This document shows positions 44,625-55,434 of a stretch of 64,000 bases of DNA, in pieces. Positions within the stretch are counted from its first letter, which is position 1. Each line of letters opens with the position of its first letter. The translations under genes and the position numbers were made by a program. This DNA comes from Paracyclopina nana (Eukaryota; Arthropoda; Copepoda; Cyclopoida; Cyclopettidae), in the NCBI GenBank assembly GCA_019096065.1, contig JAGUCH010000005.1:3906001-3970000 (forward strand). Reading direction: 5' to 3'. Under the pieces are notes generated by a model. That model was not told the origin of the DNA. It made no database searches and was given only the letters and a program-made list of their open reading frames with translations.

Positions 44625-47600
44625 CCTAGTCAGCAGTCAGCGCTAAAAGTGATCCGCGCAACGTGTTATTTGTTGCTTTTTCGCCACTTTCCCATTTTGG
44701 CTGCAAGGAAGAAATCGATTCACCACCCTCGGTCGTTGCTAGGCTTTCGCAGAACAAAGATAGCCAACAACGTACTACAAAGGGGGTGGAAAAATCGCAG
44801 CTACGAAGGTCAGTTCCTCTCATATGAGCTTTCTAAAAACACAGTTGTGGCAGGAGAAAAATGAGCAGATGTAAGTAAAAGTTACTATTTCCTGCGCGAG
44901 CATCTGGAAATTTTTGGACGTCGTTCGTTCTCTGATCCCAAGTTCAAAAGTTGACGTCTCGAATTGCATACTACGATTTTTATGGCCCTACCTTAATATG
45001 CTTATGCTTTATGGCTGAATGCATTGATTTCTTGTCTTAACAAGCAAATTTGTTGAGTTTAATTAACATTAAGGCTTGGCTGCACGTTCCATCAATAACA
45101 AATATATTATGCCAAAGCCTTGAGGAAACCGAGATCTGCGAAAGTGAAACCAATATGGAAATTCATGATCAAGATTGAAAAGTTGAGGAATTCTATTGTA
45201 GGAGGCTTATAAAAGCACCCAGCATCTGGCTTATGTGATAAGATTCATAAAAGTCAAAAGTGAGCTCTATTTTTATCCCTTTTTGCGATTGAAAAAAGGG
45301 AACAAATCCTAGCTAGCTTTAACGTACTTTAAAATATGCATTCGATGCTTTTTTTTTTAAAAAAAAAAAGCCGTTGATTGCCACAGCAATTCATCTTCGT
45401 GCAAACTTGCTCAATGTAAACGAGAATTTTGTAATTTATTCCCTGCTGCCTCCTTCTAGATTTTTGAGCCCAACTCAATTTTGCACAGCTTTAGTTGGGT
45501 GTCATGTCAGTCATTTTTTCGCTTGGCTCTTGCAGGCACCCAGGCATTGTACAGTTACAGGGTGATTTAAAATTGCTTATAGTATAGAAAATGGTTGACT
45601 AGGTCGAAATTGTCGTTTTTGTTCAAGAAAAATACTGTAAGAACCATCTGCTTGAGGAACAAGGCAGGTGAAGCGTGATTATTATTTTATTTTTGATCTG
45701 TTTGTTGTGGCTTTTTTGGTTTTCAACTTGGCACACATTTAGCTTAAAGAAGCAGATTCATCTAGTGAATTTTATCTACGAAAAAATAGTCATTTAAATG
45801 TCAGAGATGCATGACAAGGAAGCAATTGCCTATTTACTTGTAGGGGAAAGTATCTGTTTGAGTTCCAATTTTTTCCCAAGATAATGCAGATATATCTAGA
45901 ACTAGTGCTTTGATACAGCACAAAATTGAAGCTATTTGAAGTTGCCAGAAGCAGCAGCAGCAGCCAGGTAAAACCCTGTTGCATGTCAGTGATTTCGGTC
46001 TAGATTCTTTGCATGACTTCTCAGACAGCGTACTACTCCCCTATATACTTGCTATTTTCCTCCACCACTGCCCATTATATTTTGCCAGCTTAAAAAAGCA
46101 TGCTATATAATGATGCTTTTCTTCGTTGCAAAAAGCTCAGCAATAGTGAGAAAACTCCGGTTATATGATTACCCCAAGATTGTAAAGTGAATAATAGCCT
46201 TGCTATACAATTTGATTTTGATAACTTAACGATTACGATGAGTGCCAAAATAGCGCTAAAATCGTTTTCCAGCTCAATTTGAGAATTTTAGATAAAGACA
46301 TGCCAACTATTGAACCGAATTGGAATTAATTTGCATAGAGATTCTTGTACTAGAGATATGCCCTATTTTAATTCATTCTGCCAATGTTTGAATGCCTAGA
46401 GGGATTTTTCTTCCATCATCTTTGAAATTCAATGTTTGTATTATGATCCCATAAATAAGCTCAAGTCGTGGTCGTAAAAAGTTACATGCTCCAATTTTAG
46501 CCTAGCTGGCATGGCATAATTATCATATAAATTGTTTGAAAGTGAAGTTGTTGGGGGCGACTTTTGTTTTCCTTGCTAATTACTTTTAAATGAACATTCT
46601 CGGAAAATCCATCATTAAAACTGGCCTTGTTTCCCATCAGTGTAAGAGACTTGTTGATGTTTAGCTTTTGGCGCATCTCTGCTTTAACCAGACGCTCCAG
46701 ATGAAAAATAGACACAGCAAAGGACTCTCCATAAAAGTCAAGCTGAGATAAAGACTTGAGATAATTGTAACCGGTTTACTCTGCAGTCCATGGTGACTAA
46801 AGTAAAAATGTCGTTACTGTGGTCTTCAACTTCTCCACTCTTGCCAAGTGAACACCTTTTCACGTTCAAACGTTTTCTCATATGATTCTATAAAGGAGGT
46901 GGGCTCATGACTCAGCAAAACTCTATAAGAATTAGCTTTAATTTTGCTCCAAGTCATCCTTGCACTGAGAAATATTTCAGATCGAAATATGCTGTACCCA
47001 AAAACTAAGTCTACCAGCTAGTTGCCTTTTTATCCCAGCAGGTGGCGCTAGCCTTCAGTCATGCTTTAGAATCAATCAAATAACCAACAGTTGAACTGAA
47101 CGTTTTCCTTTCAGATGTTTTTCTTCCTCCTCATCTTTCAGAGTGTGGAATTTGTGCGGCCATTTGCTTATTTTCATGGCTGCAGTGAATCTCCATGTCT
47201 GATATTTTGTATTTACTTATGTGAGCCAACAATTTGTTCAGCTAAAATGTAAGACCTTTTTGAGCGCACAGTGGGCATTTTGGCCATCGATCATTGAGTT
47301 TTAAACTTTGCATAGTACGAAAAACACCCAAATGTCAAAGATGTATATGGCTGTCGGGATGAATGTCAAAAATACTAAATTCTTGCTGTATTTTAAAAAA
47401 GGACTTAATCCCAGCACGCAGAGTTGAGTGCTGCTATGTATAGAAGGCCAAAACAGGCCAAACTGGATTCTATTTCTCATTTACTACTTTTACATGGGCC
47501 AAAGTGAGGCGAAATGAATATGAAAAAAAATACGAGTGGAATTTTTGAAGCTCGCTTGATGATAATTTCCACATTAGTAATATTGAATTATTTTCTGCTA

Positions 47601-48406
47601 CATTTCAAAACATGAGAGGTCTTTTTTAAATAGACTGGGCTGGTCCAATTTGTGTGATACAATATGCATCACACCTCACGCAAGATTTCCATACAATAGA
47701 TACTTGTATAGCATTTTAGCGCAAAATAGGGCTCCGCGCTCAACTTTCACTGTTTGAGCAATTTTTTTTTTTGCATCAGTTGTTGGCCTTAAATTGGGGC
47801 CGTCATGAACTGGAAAAAGTGAGCGAGCAGCCTACGTATTGAATACGTCGATATTTGGACACAGCAGCTCAAATGTGTTCCAGTTTGAGAGACGAGTTTA
47901 GATTATCTAGCTCGATTTGGAAATTTTTTGCTTATTAATTCCACATGAAATTTTCGAAAATAGGGACGCGCACAAACATTTTCAAATTAATAGCATTTTT
48001 GATAAGAGGGGTGGGGTGTGAAGAATGCGCACTTGTCGCTCTATAAATGAAAAAAAAAAAAAAACAGCCCGCAATTGAAACTGTGTGGAATTTCGCCCAC
48101 TCATAAGTATTGAATGAAGCTCTAGTTGCGATTATGCATTGCAAGTGGAAGAATCTCATTATTTTAAGTGTTTTCAAGGCTCCTGAGAAAAAATCTCTTT
48201 GTAGCGGCAATTAAACAAGCGCCAGATTAGTCGATGCCGCGTTGATGCTAATTGCGCGTCCCTCGTTCTTCTCGCGTCTTTCTTCTTCGAGTTTCCGTTG
48301 CTGAGATTATAAACCATAAACATACGCCATTTGTTTTCCAGAAGAGGATCCTTGAAGATCTCCGAGAGTTCACCTAACATCACAAAGTCTCCCAACGTAA
48401 TCAATC
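44625..48406 (+). other. AT-rich region, probably the first intron of the innexin gene
   Basis: No supported coding exon. Low-complexity tracts include T10A11 at 45349-45369 and a long A run near 48050-48064. Open frames at 45790-45984, 46497-46715 and 47935-48210 have no recognisable content. Confidence 0.4.
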
Positions 48407-49878
48407 ATGGCTGTGGCAAAGCTTTTGATGCCAGTGGCCGGACTCATTAAAGTGCGCTACAAGGGTGACAAGGCCGACATCGACTCCCCATTTTTCAAGC
48501 TTCATTATCGAACAACGTCGACAATCTTGTTCATTTCGTGCATTTTGGTCACCGCCAACAACTTGATTGGAAAGACCATTGATTGCATGAGTGACAATAT
48601 CCCTGGCAATGTCCTCAACACGTACTGTTGGATCATGTCCACGTTTTCGATACCGAGTGAGTATTTTCTTCATAAATCCAGTTGACGAAAATTGAATTTG
48701 AACAGGAAATTTGAATGAATGAATTTGGAGTTCCCTAGCTGGAGCTTGATAGCCACGCTCAATTTTGACACTTTTAATTAAAAGCTCCTATCAATTTTTT
48801 GCTCTGCTTTAGCTTCCTATGATTGAACTTGATAAAAAATTGGGGAGAAGTGCACTTTTCATCTTAGCGGCCATAAATTGGATCACAATTGAAACGAAGC
48901 AAAAAATAAGCTGGGGAAAATAAAACACCCTATAAATTGGCTCTTAATGGCATTTCCCCCTTCCTCCATCAATAAAAGTCATCTCTTTGAAGAAAATATT
49001 TTCGGGCATGGCCTTCATAGCGTTTATTTCCAGGTAAACATGCGGCAGGTCAAGGCGTGAATTATGCATACCAGGGTGTCGAGCCTATTGAATCTCGCGA
49101 CGAATCCGAATACATTCGTCATGCCTACTATCAGTGGGTTCCCTTCGTGCTATTTCTGCAGGGAATGATGTTCTACTTTCCTCACTATCTCTGGAAAACT
49201 TTCGAGGCTCGCAAGCTGAGCAAGATCACGGATGGCTTGCGCGGACGCACGCTGACTCTGGATCAAAGAAAGGACCAGTGCGAAACACTCGTCAAGTACA
49301 TCAAGGAGACGTTCCACATGAACAATGCTTACGCTCTCATCTACTTCATTTGCGATCTCATGAACTTTATCAACGTCGTGGGTCAGATGTACTTCATCAA
49401 CTACTTCCTCGGAGGCGTGTTCATGAACTACGGCACGGATGTCCTCCGTTGGTCCGATGCTGAGGCTGAGGAGCGCACTGATCCGCTCATCCAGGTCTTC
49501 CCAAGGCTGACCAAGTGCACCTTCTACAAGTATGGTCACTCGGGCACGCTGGAGAGGCACGATGCCATGTGCTTGCTGGCCTTGAACATCATCAACGAGA
49601 AGATCTACGTGATGCTCTGGTTCTGGCTGATCATCTTGGCCATCATGACCGCGCTGTACTTGCTCTACACCATCGCTGTGGTGCTGATTCCGGGCATGAG
49701 GAGGACCATGCTGGAGCGCAATGCCAAGACGGACTACAAGGATCGCGTGGACATTCTCATGAAGAAGGCCGACATTGGCGACTGGTTCGTGCTCTTCCTG
49801 CTCTCCAAGAACCTCGACTCGATCCTCTTCCGGGAGTTCATTTCTCAGCTGACAGAGAAACTCAAAACGGAACCATAG
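48407..49878 (+). CDS. inx3: Innexin, inx3-like gap-junction protein
   Basis: Four-pass subunit of invertebrate gap junctions. Coding exons 48407-48656 and 49034-49878 join in phase 1; 364 aa to the TAG at 49876. The N-terminus LIKVRYKGDKADIDSPFFKLHYR, ILVTANNLIGKTIDC, and the first extracellular loop CMSDNIPGNVLNTYCWIMSTF with paired cysteines, are inx3-like. The YYQWVPFVLFLQGMMFY signature of all innexins begins TM2. TM3 is YALIYFICDLMNFINVV, the second loop has FPRLTKCTFYKYG, and TM4 is IYVMLWFWLIILAIMTALYLL. The second exon is unusually GC-rich. The conserved frame stays open beyond the TAG into an acidic tail exon; see the next entry. Confidence 0.92.
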
Positions 49879-50439
49879 GATGATCTAATCTGGGACACAG
49901 ATCCTAGCCAGGTGCTGCTGCAGGTAATCACGGCTTCTGAATCTCGTATGCAATAATCATTCCCTTTTTAAACATCCTACTTAGCGAATTAAACTGAGCA
50001 GCTTCAAATGCTTCATGGATGATCTTGCTTGGTCGAATCTACCCATGATTGACGTAATCCTTCAAATTAACGTGTTGCAACTTTCTGTAATTAAGTCTCG
50101 TCTACTTTCTCCAAGAATGTGCGTCAACTTTTCAAAAGTGGTGTAGTGTCTTCATGTGCTCACTTAAAATTGCTGCGAGCAAAGTTCTACACAATTTTCC
50201 TGATATTTTAGGCTGATGTTGAAGACGATGACGACGATGAAGAATCTGAAGATGCTGATGAAACCACTAGACTCAAGAAAGACTCCGAGGACGAGGCTAA
50301 AAGTACTGAGGATGACATTGACCCTGAGAAGGGCTTGGGCTCGCCCAAGGAGCCTCAAAGGTTATATCCCACTGCCCCAGCTTTGGAAGAATCTGATGAC
50401 AACAACTCCACAACTTCAGCCCATTCTACATCGGTATAG
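49879..50439 (+). CDS. In-frame acidic extension of the innexin after the TAG
   Basis: After the TAG at 49876-49878 the same frame continues DDLIWDTDPSQVLLQ to a donor at 49923 (CAG/GTAATC). A phase-0 exon at 50212-50439 then reads ADVEDDDDDEESEDADETTR... and ends ...STTSAHSTSV with a TAG. The 90 codons have a clear acidic Asp/Glu/Ser/Thr composition typical of innexin cytoplasmic tails and carry no stop. Either the first TAG is a base error, it is read through, or an alternative splice skips it. A shorter donor at AGC CAG/GTGCTG is also in phase 0. Confidence 0.55.
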
Positions 50440-52130
50440 AATTTGCAAAGATTTGGAACGTTCGATTCCAAACAACCTTTCCCTCCCCACTCTTGCAGCA
50501 CCTTTCGAGAAAATCTCACAATTTTTCTTTGGGCTAGGATTTTTGCTCCAGATTGAGACCACGTAGAACTCCTTAGTAGCTAATTTTTTTACGATGATCT
50601 ATAAAGAAACCAAGAAAGCATTTGTGCTTTTTTCAGCTTTTTTGTATACTACACTACTAATGCGCGCAAGCAAGCAAGCGCATCACACTTTATTATATAC
50701 TCAAGTAATCAAAGTCAAGTCGCCCAAGATCTGTTCTTCTCGCACCTTTATTGTATCCAGCTGCAACCTTTATCTGACAAAATTAACCAAGCGACGCCGT
50801 CGTTATTCTCAATCACTGCCTTGCTGAAAAACATCACTTGTTGCATTTGACAATCTGATACGACGACTTTTCCTTAAGATTACGGGCACTACTATTCTAC
50901 TTTATATACATAACCTCTGTGTGAAATCAAAATTGCACTGAATCTGCCTCATTTGTGAAATGCAAGTGAGAAGCAGCTCATTTTTTCTAACTTTTTAAAT
51001 GCACGCAAAAATTGTGTATCACTGATTATTGTATGCTTCTTCTCCTCTGATCAATTTTTCTACAATTTCCCATGATTTCTGCACCTTTATGCTTCATTGC
51101 AAGCTACCGTACTTTGGTACACGCATTTTCAAAGCAACTTTGTGATGAAAGTTTTCACATCAGACGAAATGGACCAATTTTATATATACACGGACGTGAT
51201 GGACTTCACCCACGAAACGACTCACATTTATACTAACTTAGTTTGTAAGGTGAAAAATACGAAAATGTCTCAGAATAATTATTGAAAAACTAGAAATCAA
51301 AGAAAATGTTCTCTACGACAAAAAATGAAAATGTTCTCAGAAAAATGCATGAAGATTGTTTGATAATGGTATGAACAATCCCTCAGAATGTCGAAAGAAA
51401 AACCATTATAAATGGCCAACCAAGAAAGTTGTCCAAACAACGAATCAACGAGAAATGTATTGTGTGTAGCATGCCCCATTTATTTTAATAACATGTAATA
51501 TTATTGACCACACGGACATTAATGACAACTGACCCATCATCTCACAGTGGTCGTCAGACCATAGGAGGACTCACACACGACTTACCATTTTTTGATCAAA
51601 GTTGCTTGGAATTTTCGTACTAATTCAAACTCTCACCCTTCCCACTTCTTGCATTTTTAAGGCCCTAATGATTTTTCTTCGAAATGCAAAAATAAAAGAA
51701 TAAAACATATCAAAAGATCAAAAAATGATTGCCCCCTCCTCCAAGCATCACAATAATTAATTAAAAATATATTGTATTTTTGTACTGCAACAGCGCCAGA
51801 ACTGTCAACAATGGAGAGATAATTGTGTAATAATAGTGCTATTTTCTTCTGAGCTTTGAGAAAGAGGAAATTTGCTTGACATGAGTATGATGATGAATAA
51901 AGTTATACATGTTTTGAACGACTTTCATGTTCACATTGTGTGACCTGTAGATCTTTAATTACAGATATCATTAAAAATCTACAGGACATACCGTGCATTC
52001 GACCTATTATTATTACTATTGATATCCCGACGACCAGACATAGCAATTATGATATATGAAACGAATGAATTCAGAAGAAGGGAAGAATGGCTGAAAATGT
52101 GAAAACATCCATAAACAGAGTTGAAAGATT
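50440..52130. other. 3' region of the innexin
   Basis: Convergent intergenic stretch, AT-rich. An AATAAA at 51896-51901 could end a long innexin 3' UTR. No coding exon seen. Confidence 0.4.
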
Positions 52131-55012
52131 TTAAGTGAAGCCAGGGCACATCATAATGATATTTTTTCTGTAGTCCACATCTGCATCGGTGGCTTCCTTC
52201 ACAAGGACAGTAACAGAGTTATCATAGTATCCGGATGACACGAGCCGAACTGACGAGGAATCGCATAGCACTGTCAACCCCTGCAAAGCATTCAAAGAAA
52301 GCGTGCGTCAGTTGCAATGAATTAGATATTAGCCCGACACGAAAGCAACAGGCTAATTTCATCTCTCTTTTGTGTGCTACAACGTGAATGAATATGCAGC
52401 AATACTTTTCCAAATGCGTCGCAACAGAACTCACAAAAGCAGCTTGTTGTCTGCGCTGGGTCAATTAAAGCTATTTTTCAATATGCTGAGCGCCCTCTAT
52501 AATTCCATGTATAGGTTTATATGTTAAAAACTATTTGAATCAGAAAAATAGAAGAGGGCGCAGGAATGATTTAATTCAAATAGAGCGAAATGACCCAACC
52601 TGGCTGTATTTTGAAAGTTCTTAAAAAATTACCATTTTAGCTGGTGTAGGCTCCCTTCCACAAATACTTTCTTTCACCTCCATTTGGGATGGATCAAGGT
52701 TAGAGGCGCCACCAATATCCACATAGTCACCATCAGTGCACTGAGAAAATAAATCTATCAATTGATCTCATGGGGGTAGGGAAGCTGCTCTCTATTGGGG
52801 ACATGGTCATGAATGAAGGACACAAAAATGCTTGTTCCAAGAAAGCCCAAATTGGAAAGCTCAGAGCTTTTCTGGCTGACCGTCCAATGAAGCTTTTAAT
52901 ACTCTCAAGTGTTAATTTAGAAGATTAACTTTTTCTTGGAGCAAAAACTCGGAGATTAAGCCTTTCCATGAAGAGGGCTTTATCAAATTAGCGCGGAAAA
53001 GGATAGCACAGCTAAGATATCCTGCTGAACCAAGTGAAAAACAATGCTAACAAGCCTAACACAATTGGTATTGAATTTCAATGCATTGGAGGAAAATCAA
53101 TCTGGATCAAGAACCAAATCCAAATTTCACGCAATCACTTACAGGAGATATGAGTCCGATGTCAGGTCTTGGTTGGCCAATTTGGAACTGGATGAGCTTC
53201 AGATTTGGTGGGCTTAGAACAGCAGATAAACTGCAATTGCGGGCTCGTCCAGCATTTGTAAGGGTGAATAGGCGCTTTTCTTCCGTAACGAGGACATTGC
53301 AAGCTGGAAAGGAGCATTAAAGCTAATTTCACTGCCAAGATATTGTTGCCAGCATATAGTATTTGCTACAGTACATGCGGCCTCAGAAACTAAGCCTATA
53401 AAAAGGCTTAACCCGCTCAATTAAGAAGAGCAAGACAGCATGATATCTTGATCTCCTCATAGAAAGTGACGTTTACTCAGTCGTCACGCATTATCTGCTT
53501 ACGGTCATGATTAGGCTCCATGGTCACTCTAAATATAAATCCTTCTCCATCTGTGGGTATTCTGTACTGAATGAGAGCAACATTTTGAGATGATCGAAGC
53601 CTGAAAAAATTGTCTATCATTAGATCTCTGTTGATTTGGTCTTTTGTTTCACTGCCTAAATTTACCTCAAAATTTGGTTCACTGGAAACGTTTCCTTGCA
53701 AACCTTGACCACTCTCTCAGAAATGAAATATTTATGGTCATGTTCAGCTGGAAAGATGTGTCCGTTCATTTCCCATCCATCGAAAAACTGCAGATAAAAG
53801 GTACAGAATTGTCACACTTACTTTTCATAGCATTAAAAACGAGCTTGGGTTATACAAGATATGCCTATCTTATAACAACGCTTCATGATGATGATATCGA
53901 TTGGGATGCAATGCAGCACATTCTGCGATAATACTTCCGTCAAGAGCTTTATGAATATTCCCTTGGTAGACCATGTGTGGAAATACCACACAAAATTACA
54001 AAATAATGTGCTGCTGACAAATTACAATTCATAAATACATTATCAACATCAAAGAATATAAAAAGTGAAAAAAAGCCTGAAGGACAAATTCTATGTGAAG
54101 AGTTCTCAAAAAATGAGTGGATGCAAATGTATGCTTTGAGGCTGCTTAATTGCATCATACAAATCCTTTTTCTCGATGCAAATTTGCTAAAAAAAACCTA
54201 CAAGAAAATGTCATTCATGACATTTCCGCAAGGGATAATTTAATTTTTTGGCTGTCAATTGCTGACCTTTCTCGCTCATGACAGCAGCCAAATTATGCTA
54301 TAAACAATTCTGACGTTAGAAAGCAATTCTAAAATACATGAGCTAGGGCGTTAATAACGAAATTACCGCGACAAGTCCAGAGTTTTCGCAAGAGACATCG
54401 ACCAAGCTGATGTCCACTCGAATTCGCTCATTATGAAGGCCAGCCATGTACACACCACAGGCTCTATCGTTTCCTATGCCAGGCCTGACCACATAAGTAC
54501 CCGGCGAGGCCACCACTTTCACACAATCTGTGCCGTGGCAATAAAAAGTTGACAAGTTATTTATGCGGCATGTTGCATAGGCCTATAATGCACTTGCCTT
54601 TTATGTAAATTGAGTCATCAGGGCCTCCTCTTTGCCTTAAGCGACCACCGCGTTTACTCAAATTTCTGGCTGACCTCAAGTTTTCTTGCTGTTCTGCGGT
54701 GTAAAATAATGGCCAGGGAAGGCCATTTTCCCCCTCTAAAATGTTCTGAAATATGGTAGAATGTAAGCTCATATTTCCCTTGGGACTTTGAGTATGACAG
54801 TCAATCACATAATTAAATGTGCACGTCGCTTGCGAGCGAAAACACAACGAGCACTCGTTTTACGTAATTGAAAGCACAATGCTTACATTTTTCCTGTTGA
54901 TATCAGAGATGATATCCTGTTCTGACCAGGATGGATCGGCATAACCAGTTGCAGAAATGCTTATTACGACCAGGAGAGCATACAGAGAGGGGAAAGATGT
55001 TTTGTGGGCCAT
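52131..55012 (-). CDS. CRHBP: Corticotropin-releasing-factor-binding protein
   Basis: Secreted binding protein that sequesters CRF-type peptides; in arthropods the likely ligand is the CRF-like diuretic hormone DH44. Eight exons: 54887-55012, 54594-54745, 54367-54527, 53666-53787, 53503-53600, 53143-53303, 52633-52740, 52131-52280; about 358 aa. A signal peptide is followed by a basic linker and two CUB-like halves: DCVKVVASPGTYVVRPG, DRACGVYMAGLHNERI, FFDGWEMNGHIFPAEHDH, SSQNVALIQYRIPTDGEGF, then PCNVLVTEEKRLFTLTNAGRARNCS, DGDYVDIGG, VTVLVKEATD. These match vertebrate CRF-BP in order and cysteine placement. All phases agree except exon 2 to 3, where one base is in excess; either exon 2 has an inserted base, or a weak GTGGTC donor at CGCG is used. 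A 5' UTR intron (about 55038-55093) is likely. Confidence 0.9.
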
Positions 55013-55434
55013 TGAAAAAAAACGACAACAAGGTCCTGAAATGAAGCAAACATGATTAGAGATTGACTTCAGATAAACGATGAATTTGTTTACCTATAAA
55101 AATATGGGTTCAATTTAGTTGAGCATTCGGCGAGGGCGTTACTTCAACTTTGTATGGAATTAGTCAAGGCCAAAAACGAAATTTCTTTTCATGAACCAAC
55201 AAGTTTTACCACTACAATCCTCAGTGACTTCCGCGGCTCTTATATAGCGACTTTCCTGTTCGAGAAAGCGCCGAAACATCACACACGCCCGTCTTTCTCC
55301 TCGACACTCGAAAAAAAGGAAGCAATGAAAAATTGCAGGAGAACAAACAACGCGAGGCCGATGCATTTGTATTATTATGATTTCACAGGTTTCAAAATAA
55401 ATAAATCACAGGGACAATTTAAAAGAAAAAATCC
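55013..55434 (-). promoter_or_regulatory. CRHBP 5' UTR/promoter region
   Basis: An acceptor TTTCAG before the CRHBP ATG and a donor TATAG/GTAAAC near 55093 suggest a non-coding first exon. A TATATAAG on the minus strand at 55239-55246 lies farther upstream and may be its TATA box. The plus-strand open frame here (55154-55453) shows no recognisable content. Confidence 0.4.

Noticed and set aside
45349..45369. T10A11 tract as a transposon end or origin
   Set aside because: Simple low-complexity foldback without flanking repeats or other signals.
48174..48673. Minus-strand frames over innexin exon 1
   Set aside because: Antisense to conserved innexin sequence and its 5' UTR.
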